Below the pieces are notes generated by a model. That model saw nothing but the letters and a program-made list of their open reading frames with translations. It had not been told where the DNA came from and made no database searches. This document shows, piece after piece, positions 38,281 through 49,151 of a stretch of DNA of 64,000 nucleotides; the first letter of the stretch is position 1; each line of letters opens with the position of its first letter. Position numbers and translations under genes: made by a program. Origin of the DNA: a bacterium (GTDB lineage Bacteria > Babelota > Babeliae > Babelales > UBA12409); contig JABJKG010000012.1 in NCBI GenBank assembly GCA_018660415.1, positions 1-64,000 of the forward strand, read 5' to 3'.

Positions 38281-39351
38281 CTATGCTTTATCAAATTGTT
38301 CTTGCTCGACCTTAATTGCATCCATAACAGCCGCACGTATCTTTTGTGCCTCTTCTGGCTTATCAATCAAATACGCATGTGCCTGGTCTCTTCCCTGAGA
38401 AATCTTAGATCCCTCATAAGAAAACCACGCACCGGACTTTTTAATAATCCCATACTGCAAAGCCGCATCTAATAAATCTAGCTTTTCACAAATTCCTTTA
38501 TGAAACAACAAGTCAACTTCAGCCTTTTTAAAAGGAGGAGCCAATTTGTTTTTCACAACCTTCACCACAATTCGATTGCCCACATGAACTTCCTGCTTTT
38601 TCAAGCTGGCTATTCGACGGACATCCAAACGAAGAGAAGAGTAAAATTTCAACGCCTTACCACCAGTAGTTGTTTCTTTAGGTCCAAATGCCATTGCATT
38701 AATGTTCTGCCTAACCTGGTTGATAAAAACCAACACCGTATTAGATTTGTGAACAATTGCAGTCAACTTTCGTAACGCTTGTGACATAAGTCGAGCTTGT
38801 AGCCCCATATGCACATCACCCATATCTCCTTCAAGCTCAGCTTTTGGAATAAGAGCAGCTACAGAGTCAACCACAATGATATCAACAGCATTAGAACGAG
38901 TAAGCATTTCAACAATATCTAAAGCCTGCTCTCCATAATCTGGTTGAGATATAATAAGATCATCAACCTGAACCCCTAGCCTTTTGGCATGGGCAGGATC
39001 TAAAGCATGCTCAGCATCGATAAAAGCACAAATTCCACCTTCTTTTTGAGACTGCGCAATAACATGCAATGCCAAAGTCGTCTTACCTGATGCTTCTGGT
39101 CCAAATATTTCAACAACACGCCCTGTTGGTAGGCCACCTATCCCAATAGCCTGATCAATTAAAATCGAGCCTGTAGAGATAGTTTTAATCTTCTGATTAC
39201 CATATTGACCAAGGAGCATAACAGAACCTTTGCCAAACTCTTTATCTATCTGAGAAAAAGTTACCTCAAGGGCCTTTTTCTTCATAGAGAGCTGGTTTTC
39301 ACCTTCAGCAGCTCCAACATTTTTAGTTGCAGCCTTAATTTTTTCCTTCAT
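38281..39351 (-). CDS. recA: recombinase RecA
   Basis: [56 protein letters not shown]. Confidence 0.98.
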   Translation of the reverse strand: MKEKIKAATKNVGAAEGENQLSMKKKALEVTFSQIDKEFGKGSVMLLGQYGNQKIKTISTGSILIDQAIGIGGLPTGRVVEIFGPEASGKTTLALHVIAQSQKEGGICAFIDAEHALDPAHAKRLGVQVDDLIISQPDYGEQALDIVEMLTRSNAVDIIVVDSVAALIPKAELEGDMGDVHMGLQARLMSQALRKLTAIVHKSNTVLVFINQVRQNINAMAFGPKETTTGGKALKFYSSLRLDVRRIASLKKQEVHVGNRIVVKVVKNKLAPPFKKAEVDLLFHKGICEKLDLLDAALQYGIIKKSGAWFSYEGSKISQGRDQAHAYLIDKPEEAQKIRAAVMDAIKVEQEQFDKA

Positions 39352-39363
39352 ACAGTCTCTTTT

Positions 39364-41322
39364 TTAGTAGTGTGTCAATTTATTATTTACTTTAATTGTA
39401 GCATTTTGTAGCAAAGAAGCAATAAAACCTTGCTTTAGGAGAGTCTCCTGCTGTTGCTGTAATGACTGCCCCAGTGCGAGTTTCTTCTCACTATACTTCT
39501 CTTGATTGAATGGCTCTACATCCAATAATACCATGAGATAGCCCATTTCAGGAGTTATATCCTTGCGAACCATATCTTTCTGAGTAATTCCCATGAGTGC
39601 TTGGAGTGGAAACTTATCCTTTTGAAGGGCCTCAAGCTTCTTCTGATCCTCGCTATTGATCAGGCCTGTAGTCTTATATTGCCCGCCCATCTCAGTAGCA
39701 ACCTTAGATAAAGGCTTGGTCTTAGCAGCCTCTTGAGCATTACTAACAGCCTTTTTCATCAATGCTTGAGCTTTTGAGCTATAGAGATCCTTCTGAACCT
39801 GAGCTTTCACTGAATCAAATGAAGGCTCTTTACTCTTCTCAATATTAGTCACTTTAAGAAGATAGCCATCACCGCTATTAGTATATCCCACTAGGCCATT
39901 GGTCCTTTTGACCTCAAACGCCTTTTTAGCATATACATCATTGCTTTCCTTGGTTACAACGTAAGTTGCCTTTTTACCATGTTTAACATCAATAAACTTC
40001 TCAAGATCTGCTATTTCTCCATCACGGTACTGATTGATAACTCGACGTTGAGCCAAAGTAAATGCTTTTTCAAACTTAGATGAAAGCAATTTATCTCGAA
40101 TTTCACCCTCTACTGACTTGAGAGGCTTATACACCTGAACCTTCTTTGATTCTCGCTGATAGATCTCAAGACCCTCTGGTGAGTGAATGATTGGAGTTAT
40201 TTCACTATCTCCTTTAAGAGCAAATAGTGGCTTTTCTATCTTTTCATGCAACTCTCCACGCTTAACCCAGGTCAATGCGCCTAAGCGAGTAGCGCTATCT
40301 TTATCTTTATCAATAGACTTGGATTGAGCAACAGCACTAAACGTAGATGGGCTCTTGGTCAATGCATCATGAATCTTTGATGCCTGATCTCGAGACTTGG
40401 TAGGATTCTTTTCATCAAATGGCAAGAGAAGCTTACGAACCAGAACCTGAGTTGGAGATTCTACAAAATCTTGTCGCTTGTTGGTATTATAATAACGCTC
40501 GATCTCTTTTGCAGGAACCTTGATGCCATAATTTACCGGATTAAATTCCCAAACAGTGATACTGCGTTTTTCTGGAATCCAGTACCGTTTTGATAACTTA
40601 TTTTCTTGAGCAAAGAAAGCCTTTAACTCTTTATCGGTTAGAGCAGTCTTTTTAGCCTCAGTTAAATATTTGCCTACAGGAAAGAAAAGAACTCCATAAT
40701 TCTTATTTGCAAACTGTTGGATATAAGCATTCTTCAACATAAAGTTTGGAACGTATAGACCAGCTTCTGCCATATCTAATACTTGAGAGTTTTGCATACG
40801 AGTCTTCATATCATCTTCAAACTCATCCAAGGTCGCATATGGAATCAACTGCTGAAGTGCTCGCATATCAATATTTCCAGCCTCATCGACCATCCCTGGA
40901 GGAAGCTGAGCTAAAATTTGAGCTACAACCAACTCATTAGGAACATCAAGATTTAACTTTGAAGCCAATTGCGATAACGCTTCGGTAGCAATTGCTGAAT
41001 GGCGGGCTTGTTTTTCTGGTTTCGCATCAAGTCCGGACATCTTGATTAACTGTTGTGCCATTTCTGGACCATACTGCTCAGTTAACTGCTGCAACATCTG
41101 TGAACGCTGCAAACGATGCTCTGCAACTACTCTTTGAAATTTTGCAGGCGAAATACGATAATCATTCACCTCGAATACCCAGTCTCCCGTCTTACCCTTA
41201 AAAGTTTTATCTAAAAGTCCCGGCAACACCATAGCCAAAACAAATAAAGCCACAGCTATCCCCATAATAACTCGAACTATTGGGCCTTTAAGCGTCGAAC
41301 GCAATGTAGAAATCATAGTCAA
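39364..41322 (-). CDS. SurA/PpiD-like membrane-anchored peptidyl-prolyl isomerase
   Basis: N-terminal TM, SurA_N-like region, parvulin-like central segment (VLVRKLLLPFDEKNPTKSRDQASKIHDAL). Confidence 0.82.
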   Translation of the reverse strand: MTMISTLRSTLKGPIVRVIMGIAVALFVLAMVLPGLLDKTFKGKTGDWVFEVNDYRISPAKFQRVVAEHRLQRSQMLQQLTEQYGPEMAQQLIKMSGLDAKPEKQARHSAIATEALSQLASKLNLDVPNELVVAQILAQLPPGMVDEAGNIDMRALQQLIPYATLDEFEDDMKTRMQNSQVLDMAEAGLYVPNFMLKNAYIQQFANKNYGVLFFPVGKYLTEAKKTALTDKELKAFFAQENKLSKRYWIPEKRSITVWEFNPVNYGIKVPAKEIERYYNTNKRQDFVESPTQVLVRKLLLPFDEKNPTKSRDQASKIHDALTKSPSTFSAVAQSKSIDKDKDSATRLGALTWVKRGELHEKIEKPLFALKGDSEITPIIHSPEGLEIYQRESKKVQVYKPLKSVEGEIRDKLLSSKFEKAFTLAQRRVINQYRDGEIADLEKFIDVKHGKKATYVVTKESNDVYAKKAFEVKRTNGLVGYTNSGDGYLLKVTNIEKSKEPSFDSVKAQVQKDLYSSKAQALMKKAVSNAQEAAKTKPLSKVATEMGGQYKTTGLINSEDQKKLEALQKDKFPLQALMGITQKDMVRKDITPEMGYLMVLLDVEPFNQEKYSEKKLALGQSLQQQQETLLKQGFIASLLQNATIKVNNKLTHY

Positions 41323-41327
41323 TCCTT

Positions 41328-41933
41328 TTATTGTTTATTAGATAAAATCTGAATATCTTTTAAGTTTTCTGCTCGTTTTACAATAGAAACAATACGCTCT
41401 AATTCTTGCTTACTATCGTATTTTTGAGTAACCACTTGGAACCAGGTAATAGTTTTACCCTTCTTGTTCTTACTTACTCGTGTTTCTAGTATAGCGGGAA
41501 TGCCAAGAGATGTAACTCGCTTAATAAAATTTTCTGCGTACGGTTTAGAACCAAATCCAATTAATTTAGCATAATACACCATGTCAGGAACAACAGGCTT
41601 TGGCGCAGGAGCAACCTCCACGGCTTCAGGCTCTTCTTTTGCTACGCTCTCATCCGACATGAGCGAAGTAATTGCATCTTCTGCCTGTGGCTCTGGCTTT
41701 TCTTCCTCATTGCTCAGGGACTGTCCATACATAGAGTATAACGAATGTTGGGCTTGATCGACAAAGGAGTCATTGACCACTGTATGCGCAAATTCTTGCA
41801 TTGCCCTCTTTTTTCCTATCATGTATCCCGAAATAAAAATGATTACCCCCAAAAAGAGTAATCCGGCAATAATCCAGCTTGCCTGCCGAGTTTCAAACAC
41901 TAGTTTGTTTTTATCACTATTTGTTTCCATCAT
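41328..41933 (-). CDS. SPOR-domain membrane protein
   Basis: one TM, low-complexity linker, C-terminal YYAKLIGFGSKPYAENFIKRVTSLGIPAILETR. Confidence 0.75.
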   Translation of the reverse strand: MMETNSDKNKLVFETRQASWIIAGLLFLGVIIFISGYMIGKKRAMQEFAHTVVNDSFVDQAQHSLYSMYGQSLSNEEEKPEPQAEDAITSLMSDESVAKEEPEAVEVAPAPKPVVPDMVYYAKLIGFGSKPYAENFIKRVTSLGIPAILETRVSKNKKGKTITWFQVVTQKYDSKQELERIVSIVKRAENLKDIQILSNKQ

Positions 41934-42882
41934 TTCTCTCTTTTTTTTGTTTATTCAACGCAATCAATAATTTTTCAAAATTTATCAAGGAAGGCGATTG
42001 GCTTAAATTTATTTCTTGAATTAAGATATCAGAACTATTTTGAGCATCAAGTTTTTTTATCAACATTGAATTATAGGCGCACTGGCGTTTGGCATAATGT
42101 CTCGTGCGTTTCTGGATAAGCTCAATAAGCTTGTGCTGATCTCGTTCCGATTCTGGCGTATCTAAATATTGAAAGATATCATCATACCCTATTAATTTCT
42201 TATGACGCAAAAAAGGCTCCCAGGAAGTTCCTTGTAGCTTCTTTACCTCTTCAATCCATCCTTCGTCTATCATTTCATGGGTTCTTGTATTTATGCGATC
42301 ATAGAGTTCCGGTCTATCTCGCCCAACAAATGCAATAACTGCAGACGCTATAGGATCAAATGTCGGCTTGCATTTAGATGGCAAAACCCCTTCCTGCTTC
42401 CAAATATCTAAAGCACGATTAACTCTATACGTATCATGGCGATGAATCTGGCCAGCTCGAACCGGGTCAATCTTATAAAGTTGATCCCACAACCCTTCAG
42501 AGTTGTTATCATTAAAAGATGCTTCACTTGATTCTTGTACCGGCATCACAGCCTGGGGCGGAAAGAACAATGAATTAATATAAAAACCAGAACCACCTAC
42601 TAAAATAGGTAGCCGCCCCCTTTGTAAGATATCTTCAACGATTTCCTTCAATCGCCTACGATACTCAGTTACCGTAAGACTTCGAGGTTCATCAAGAAGA
42701 TCAAATAGATGGTGAGGCTCAGTTACACCAGTTAAATCTGGCTTAGCTGTTCCTATGCGCAATGGCGCATACAATTGCCCCACATCAATGTTTACAATTT
42801 CGGACGGTACCGTTTGAGCAAATTTATCAACAAAACTACTTTTGCCTACTCCAGTTGGTCCAGTTACAATCAGGATATCCAC
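41917..42882 (-). CDS. miaA: tRNA dimethylallyltransferase
   Basis: VTGPTGVGKSSFVDKFAQ, HLFDLLDEPRSLTVTEY, ILVGGSGFYINSL, KLIELIQKRTRHYAKRQ. Confidence 0.94.
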   Translation of the reverse strand: MDILIVTGPTGVGKSSFVDKFAQTVPSEIVNIDVGQLYAPLRIGTAKPDLTGVTEPHHLFDLLDEPRSLTVTEYRRRLKEIVEDILQRGRLPILVGGSGFYINSLFFPPQAVMPVQESSEASFNDNNSEGLWDQLYKIDPVRAGQIHRHDTYRVNRALDIWKQEGVLPSKCKPTFDPIASAVIAFVGRDRPELYDRINTRTHEMIDEGWIEEVKKLQGTSWEPFLRHKKLIGYDDIFQYLDTPESERDQHKLIELIQKRTRHYAKRQCAYNSMLIKKLDAQNSSDILIQEINLSQSPSLINFEKLLIALNKQKKERNDGNK

Positions 42883-42919
42883 AACGTTGTTCCTCGTAAG
42901 ATCAAATACTACCTCTATC

Positions 42920-43453
42920 TTACAACGTTGCTATAGAAATGTTAACTCCTGTAGCAGGTGCTGTGAATATCGCCCGCACTTGAAAAACAACTTCCTCTGG
43001 TCTACGACCCGTAACTAATGCTATTTCCTGAGATACTAACTGTTCAGTTTGAGATAGAAGGTTGCGCTCCCCGAAGGACAGCTCCTTATGTATAGAAATA
43101 TGTTGAATGTCACGATAAATAGATGCAATCTTCTTCAAATCTCCAGTCCGCAATTCTGACTGATAAGACTTGTTTCTCTTATTCCAACTGCTCGCGTTTA
43201 ATTCATAGGGGTGTATTTTTCGTGGCGGATCCATCAACAGGGTCAAAACCTCTTCTACAACTTCGGTAGAAACTAACATCCTGATACCAATAGAATCACA
43301 ATTGTTGGCAGGTACCAAAATAGTCATCTCTTTTGTTAAGAAACGTAATTCATAGAACTTACTGACATTTCCGGCAACTGATCTCTCAAGAATCTTTGAA
43401 ACCAAAGCAACACCGTGCCCTGGATAAACTACTTTATCATTGAGCGCTAACAC
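42920..43453 (-). CDS. CarD-like transcriptional regulator
   Basis: DKVVYPGHGVALVSKI...YELRFLTKEMTILVPANNCDSIGIR. Confidence 0.85.
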   Translation of the reverse strand: MLALNDKVVYPGHGVALVSKILERSVAGNVSKFYELRFLTKEMTILVPANNCDSIGIRMLVSTEVVEEVLTLLMDPPRKIHPYELNASSWNKRNKSYQSELRTGDLKKIASIYRDIQHISIHKELSFGERNLLSQTEQLVSQEIALVTGRRPEEVVFQVRAIFTAPATGVNISIATL

Positions 43454-43711
43454 AAAACTTTCCCCCTTTTTAAGGAAAGGTAAAATACTATTTTTCCATA
43501 AGCTTTACCCGCACAAAATAAGTATAGCAGAATTTTGGATAAGTGCTAATCATCAATATTTTCTTGCATAAGAGAAATTATTTTACCGCGTTTGTTTATA
43601 CATCAACAACTTTCAAAACGCCTCCTCTTTTTCACATAGTCTTACGTCTTGATTAACATGTTGCATTTCCATATTATGCAACAAAATGCATCCATTTTTT
43701 ACAAAAACTAT

Positions 43712-43744
43712 AAAAAACTCTACAATGATATCGTAGGGTTTTTT
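43712..43744 (+). promoter_or_regulatory. terminator-like hairpin directly upstream of the flippase gene
   Basis: AAAAAACTCTAC-AATGATATC-GTAGGGTTTTTT stem-loop with U-tract. Confidence 0.55.
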
Positions 43745-43772
43745 CAGTACAATTTTTAAAAAGTTTTTATAC

Positions 43773-45140
43773 ATGCAACATTATACTAAGTACAAGCAAG
43801 GGGTCACCTGGAACGCTATTGAAGCAATCGTGATTCAGGGTTTACTCGCAGCAAACCAATTCTTACTTTTCCGGGTATTGCCCACAGATTTTTACGGACT
43901 AACCGCTGTAATCTTCTCCCTTATATATATTGCCCTACCAATAATCAATCTTGGGTTTGATGCATCATTACCCATTTTTATCAATAAATACATTACCAGC
44001 AAGTCAGCCTTTACACGGCTCCTTATTCCACAAGCAATCGCCCAGCTTGCCTTAATTACCTGTGCTGGAGGCATATATATAGGATGTATTAATAAAATCA
44101 GTGGGTATTGGTTCTCTTCAGTCAATATTCTTCAGCTTCCGAGCTCATTTTTCATTCTGGTGCTCGCCATCATCATCGCCGAATCTATGAAAAAATCACT
44201 TCGAGCCTTCACGCACGCTTGCTTTTTAAATAGACCGACCATGTTTATTGAACTCAGTGCAGTATGGGGTTATATGGGTCTAGTCTGGGGAATGTATTTT
44301 ATCAACGGCTCTTTATCGTTGTGGACTATTTTTATTCCACTGTTAATCGAATCATGCTGGAGCTCTGCCGTCCTTGTATACATAATTATGACACAACTAT
44401 ATAACAAGTTTTCAGCCGCCAAAAGCAGTGTAAAAATTAGCTTTACTCGTATTTTTAAAAACAGGATTTTGGCTTATATCAACCAACTCAGTATGATATT
44501 TTTTACACGTAATTTTTTAATTCCTTTTTTATCTTGGCTGTTTGGACTCGCTGCAATTGGTGCCTTAAAATTAATCAGTGAATTAGCGATCTTTGTTCTG
44601 GTATTTATAGAAAAACTTTTCGGAACCACCGGCAGCGCATTATTGGCACACGTAAAGTTTGAACCTCTCAAAAAAAGACGAGAAGCTTTTACCCTATTAG
44701 CACAACAACTTTTTTTTGTTTTATTCGCCATTATCATCTTTTTAGCGTTTAATGGACGTAGCGTATTTTGTTTATATTGTGGCCCGATTACCGACTATTA
44801 TTTAGCTCTATTATTTTTCTTCACTATCATCTTTGAAAATATATTTTTAATGTATGAGCGGTTTGCCCTCATCGAAGAAAAAATCTACATTACAATCCTA
44901 CTCAACCTTTTAAGTGCAGGCATTTGCTTCCCTCTCGCTATCTTCCTTAACGCGTCACTACCCGCAACAATTATTGTAATTATTGTAACACGCATCATCG
45001 CCTTTTTAATATTAAGTCTCATCTATCTGCGATGCTGGAACATTCCCCAAAAAATCAAACTCAATATTCCATTACTTTTTCTGGTTGTTCTTATAAGTTA
45101 TTTGTTGTTTTGCTTTTTTAACACTACGCTCATTCCATAA
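43773..45140 (+). CDS. polysaccharide flippase-like (Wzx/MATE superfamily) membrane protein
   Basis: about 12 TM segments; N-terminal GVTWNAIEAIVIQGLLAANQFLLFRVLPTDFYGL. Confidence 0.7.
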   Translation: MQHYTKYKQGVTWNAIEAIVIQGLLAANQFLLFRVLPTDFYGLTAVIFSLIYIALPIINLGFDASLPIFINKYITSKSAFTRLLIPQAIAQLALITCAGGIYIGCINKISGYWFSSVNILQLPSSFFILVLAIIIAESMKKSLRAFTHACFLNRPTMFIELSAVWGYMGLVWGMYFINGSLSLWTIFIPLLIESCWSSAVLVYIIMTQLYNKFSAAKSSVKISFTRIFKNRILAYINQLSMIFFTRNFLIPFLSWLFGLAAIGALKLISELAIFVLVFIEKLFGTTGSALLAHVKFEPLKKRREAFTLLAQQLFFVLFAIIIFLAFNGRSVFCLYCGPITDYYLALLFFFTIIFENIFLMYERFALIEEKIYITILLNLLSAGICFPLAIFLNASLPATIIVIIVTRIIAFLILSLIYLRCWNIPQKIKLNIPLLFLVVLISYLLFCFFNTTLIP

Positions 45141-45164
45141 TCGTAGCCCAAAGATTGGAATAAC

Positions 45165-46508
45165 ATGCAACTAAAAACAGTCGACTCTGTCCATAACACC
45201 TTCCATCATGCGATCAATTGGAACGCACTGTTATTTATTGTAATGAATATTTCTTACACTATTATCTCAACTACTTTTTTCTATCGTCTCAGCTCAGATC
45301 AATATAATATGTGGGCCAACATTAATAGCTTTATCTATATTATTTTACTGTGGTGCGATTGCGGTTTTAGAAAATCCATTCCACTGTATTTACCTCGCAT
45401 TGAAGCTAATAAACAAAACTTGAAAAACTTTACACGCATTGTTTTAACGATACAACTTATAGCCTGCTCTCTCGGCTTGAGCGCACTCAGTATAATTTTA
45501 TACCAACTTACCCAAAGTCTGATCTTTGTCGGCTATGGCCTGTGTATCTTTTTACTAGAAGCACCACTGGTAATATTACAGTCTCTCTATCATGGGAAAT
45601 TTCTTAACAAATCATACAATGGTATTATGATGTCCCTTATTATGGCCGAATTAAGTGGAATGTCATTACTGTTTTTCATTATCCCTTCTTCAACAATTTT
45701 ACATGTATATTTCATTTGCAAGATTATCTTTCTTATATCCTCCAATGGGATCACCGGATTTAAACTTATTAAATACTTTCGCTCAAACAACACAACAACC
45801 TCCTCCTCTGCAGATCAAACCATTAAAAAGTTTTTACATCATTCAGCAACCATGTGGTGGACAACCAACTTACGCAGTTTAAGTGAACGCAATATTATGG
45901 TTCCATTCTTAACGTTTACCGTAGGACCCAACCTTGCTAACATATATAAAATCGGTAATGACTGGGCGCTCTTTATTCAACGCGCTATCATCAAATCTAT
46001 TGGAACCACAGACATATCTTTAATTGCCCACATTAATCATTTTTGCAATTTCCACGATATCAATAAAATATTCCAAAAAATTATGATCAAAATTATAAAG
46101 ATGACCATCCCATCCATACTCATTGTAGGGCTCTCTATCATCTATCAATCATGGACCGGATACTCCTTAAATTTTATTGTTTTCCTTCTCCTGATTATCT
46201 CTTACCTCATTGAAATCTTACTCAGCCCCTATCAACGTATCCTGGAAGCCCAACAACACTATAAATTCCTCTTTTTCACTCATTGTACCTACCTGCTCAT
46301 CCCCCTCTCCTATCTCTTGCTCAGCTATAAACCCTGGAACCTCATTAACCTACTTCTGATTTTTATGATCGTTAGAGTATTTAATAGCCTGCTAAGCTGC
46401 CTCTATGCCAGCTGGCTCTACACGCTCTCGATTCCACGACTATCCTTATCATTAATACCAAGACACTTTTTTCCCCCTCGCCCAAAGCGCCAAAACCTAC
46501 ATCAGTAA
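45165..46508 (+). CDS. polysaccharide flippase-like membrane protein (tandem paralog)
   Basis: about 12 TM segments; HAINWNALLFIVMNISYTIISTTFFYRLSSDQY parallels the upstream gene. Confidence 0.65.
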   Translation: MQLKTVDSVHNTFHHAINWNALLFIVMNISYTIISTTFFYRLSSDQYNMWANINSFIYIILLWCDCGFRKSIPLYLPRIEANKQNLKNFTRIVLTIQLIACSLGLSALSIILYQLTQSLIFVGYGLCIFLLEAPLVILQSLYHGKFLNKSYNGIMMSLIMAELSGMSLLFFIIPSSTILHVYFICKIIFLISSNGITGFKLIKYFRSNNTTTSSSADQTIKKFLHHSATMWWTTNLRSLSERNIMVPFLTFTVGPNLANIYKIGNDWALFIQRAIIKSIGTTDISLIAHINHFCNFHDINKIFQKIMIKIIKMTIPSILIVGLSIIYQSWTGYSLNFIVFLLLIISYLIEILLSPYQRILEAQQHYKFLFFTHCTYLLIPLSYLLLSYKPWNLINLLLIFMIVRVFNSLLSCLYASWLYTLSIPRLSLSLIPRHFFPPRPKRQNLHQ

Positions 46509-46580
46509 GTACTATTAACCCAACAAAAGCCCCTCTGTAGCCCATTGACTGCTTGAATACTTAAAGCTATACTGTACTTA

Positions 46581-46620
46581 ATGAAATAAAAAGTAGAAAA
46601 ATGAAATAAAAAGTAGAAAA
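46581..46620. repeat. 2 x 20-bp perfect tandem repeat
   Basis: ATGAAATAAAAAGTAGAAAA twice head to tail. Confidence 0.97.
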
Positions 46621-46651
46621 AAGACACATAATTAATGGTAAGACCCTAACT

Positions 46652-47341
46652 ATGCTCAACTTTAAGCACATACTCTTAGGTTTAATAATATTCAGCACTG
46701 GCCAAGCTAATGCCCATATACTCTTTGATGCTGCCCGAACTGGCAATGTAACGGTAGTACAACAATTTATTAAAACTGATCAAGAAGTAACCGATGCAGA
46801 ACGGTATGTTAATTACTTAATAGCTGATCGTGTGTTATGGATCGCTCTTAAAAGCGGTCAAATGTCAGTGGTCATGTTTCTTCTTCAGCAGGTTCTTGTT
46901 GATGTTAATCTTCAAAATCCATACAACTACAAATCGCCGCTCATGCCAGCTTGTCAATATGGTAATTTTGAAATGATCCAATACTTAATTTCTCGTGGCG
47001 CCCTTGTAAATTTACCAGACAAAGAAGGTATGACAACATTAATGCTAGCCGTTGAAAATCACCACCTTCATATTGTACATTTTTTACTCAACCATGGAGC
47101 AGATACAACTTTAGTAAACAGTAAAGGACAAACAGCCTTAGGCTTGGCTGCAGAAAACAACTTCTTGGCCATATTCAGCTGTCTCGCACACAGTAAGAAT
47201 ATCTCTCAAGTAGAGCTCATAAAAGTTTTAACTGAATATCCAAAAATGAATTTTTTGTATGCAAAGCAAAATAAGACACTTGTGAATAACTTCCAATCAA
47301 ACAAAGATCAAACCAACGGTCTTCTTGATCTTTTAGATTAA
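46652..47341 (+). CDS. exported ankyrin-repeat protein
   Basis: signal peptide; YKSPLMPACQYGNFEMIQYLISRGALVNLPDKEGMTTLMLAVENHHLHIVHFLLNHGADT. Confidence 0.9.
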   Translation: MLNFKHILLGLIIFSTGQANAHILFDAARTGNVTVVQQFIKTDQEVTDAERYVNYLIADRVLWIALKSGQMSVVMFLLQQVLVDVNLQNPYNYKSPLMPACQYGNFEMIQYLISRGALVNLPDKEGMTTLMLAVENHHLHIVHFLLNHGADTTLVNSKGQTALGLAAENNFLAIFSCLAHSKNISQVELIKVLTEYPKMNFLYAKQNKTLVNNFQSNKDQTNGLLDLLD

Positions 47342-47363
47342 AAGTTAAAAAAGTTATATATAC

Positions 47364-47398
47364 AACCGCCGATATTTTATAAAAAGTCGGCGGTTTTT
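47364..47398 (+). terminator. rho-independent terminator
   Basis: AACCGCCGA-tattttataaaaag-TCGGCGGTTTTT. Confidence 0.85.
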
Positions 47399-47486
47399 CT
47401 TGACTCTTTCGTTACAACCTTTATCCTTTTTTTACATATTATGCAGCGAATTTTTTCAAAAATAATTTTACATAAAAGGATAGTCC

Positions 47487-48266
47487 ATGAAACAAACCCT
47501 AATAAGATCCCTTCTTGCACTCTCTTGCATTGCAACCCTTACCTCAACACCAAAGCAATTCATAGATAGATCAGAAATTATTCAGTCGTCCGAAGAAGGA
47601 TATATGACAATAGTACAAGACCTAGTAGAAGAACATAATATCAGCGTCAACACACGAGACGATGAAGGACGCACTCCTCTCTTGGCTGCAGCATCAGCAG
47701 GTCAGCTTCTCGTTGTGCGATACCTTGTAGAACAAGGTGCACATGTCAATCCCCGCGATAACAATGGAATGACTCCACTTATGTGGGCTATTTGGAACGG
47801 GCATGAAGATATTGCCTTATTTTTAATCGAACAAAAAAGCAATGTAAACATCCAGGGTGATGACGGGTTGAATGCATTAATGCTAGCTTCTTGGAAAGGG
47901 TTTAAAAATGTGGTTCATTCAATCTTGCAAAAAAAGGTTGCTATAAATTCTCAAAACGATGTTGGGCTTACTGCACTTATGGCTGCCTCACAACAAGGCT
48001 TTCTACCAATCGTCAAAGCCTTAGTAACTGCAGGCGCTGATGTAAACGTTATAGACCCTGACGGCAAATCTGCACTTACAGTAGCTCGAGAAGAAGGGCA
48101 CCTTACCATTTCTCAATTCCTTCAAGATAATCAAGCCGCACCGGCACTTCAGCCAGTGATAACATCAACCGCCGCAACAACCAATGGTACTCCAACACAT
48201 AAAATAAAACCATCAACCTTTATGATGCTTTGTGAATGGTATAACAAAAAAACTATTAAACAGTAA
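47487..48266 (+). CDS. exported ankyrin-repeat protein
   Basis: four or more ankyrin repeats, e.g. EGRTPLLAAASAGQLLVVRYLVEQGAHVNPRDNNGMTPLMWAIWNGHEDIA. Confidence 0.92.
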   Translation: MKQTLIRSLLALSCIATLTSTPKQFIDRSEIIQSSEEGYMTIVQDLVEEHNISVNTRDDEGRTPLLAAASAGQLLVVRYLVEQGAHVNPRDNNGMTPLMWAIWNGHEDIALFLIEQKSNVNIQGDDGLNALMLASWKGFKNVVHSILQKKVAINSQNDVGLTALMAASQQGFLPIVKALVTAGADVNVIDPDGKSALTVAREEGHLTISQFLQDNQAAPALQPVITSTAATTNGTPTHKIKPSTFMMLCEWYNKKTIKQ

Positions 48267-48289
48267 AAACTACGCCCCATTCGCTAAAA

Positions 48290-49051
48290 ATGAAAACCAC
48301 AATACGTCTTTTAGTAACTTTTTATCTGTTAATATTTAACAATCCCATTCATACTCAAATACAACCTAATAGTTTTGTATTTAAGGCCTTAGATAATAAC
48401 GATTTCTCGACTATTAAAAGTTTTATTGCTAATGAAGGCAACCCTAATATTCTCGACGATCTTTCATGGCCGTTACTCAATCGCGCCATTGATCAAGGAA
48501 GTATCGAAATTGTAGAACTTTTGGTTGAAAGTGGTGCTGTCGTTAACAACAACAAGCAAGACCGAAACGGCTCCACCGCTCTTATTGTTGCTGCACAAAA
48601 AGGAAGCCTCATCATAATTCAATACCTACTAGCACATGGCGCAAATATCTCTATGGGTGACCGAAATCAACGCACGGCACTCTGGTGGGCAGTCCACCAT
48701 GAATATTTCACTCTAGCTCGCTACCTAGTTGAGCATGGTGCTGATGTAAACGCTAGGGACTGCCGTAATGTTTCAGCCTTACAGTGGGCTGCACGACATC
48801 ACAACGCTCCTATGGCCACCTACTTGATTGAGAACGGTGCTGAGGTTCAACTCGACTTCATGAGTGATCCTCGCATTGCTCTTCCTCTTACCAGCTTTGT
48901 ATCAGCAAATAATCTTGATATGGTAATCTACCTGGCAGAGCATGGTGCTGGAAATCGAGATATCCAACAAGGACTTAAAAGGGCTCTCTGTAATAACTTT
49001 GAAGCTATTGCAACCTACTTACAAAGCAAGATCGACAAAAAAACAGCCTAA
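48290..49051 (+). CDS. exported ankyrin-repeat protein
   Basis: NGSTALIVAAQKGSLIIIQYLLAHGANISMGDRNQRTALWWAVHHEYFTLARYLVEHGADVNARD. Confidence 0.92.
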   Translation: MKTTIRLLVTFYLLIFNNPIHTQIQPNSFVFKALDNNDFSTIKSFIANEGNPNILDDLSWPLLNRAIDQGSIEIVELLVESGAVVNNNKQDRNGSTALIVAAQKGSLIIIQYLLAHGANISMGDRNQRTALWWAVHHEYFTLARYLVEHGADVNARDCRNVSALQWAARHHNAPMATYLIENGAEVQLDFMSDPRIALPLTSFVSANNLDMVIYLAEHGAGNRDIQQGLKRALCNNFEAIATYLQSKIDKKTA

Positions 49052-49151
49052 CACTGCCTATAAATAGGCCGTTAACGATACAATCTGTAGCGTTACATGA
49101 AAAAACTATATATACTATGCAATAATAAGTTAACTATTTTTAGGATTAAAT

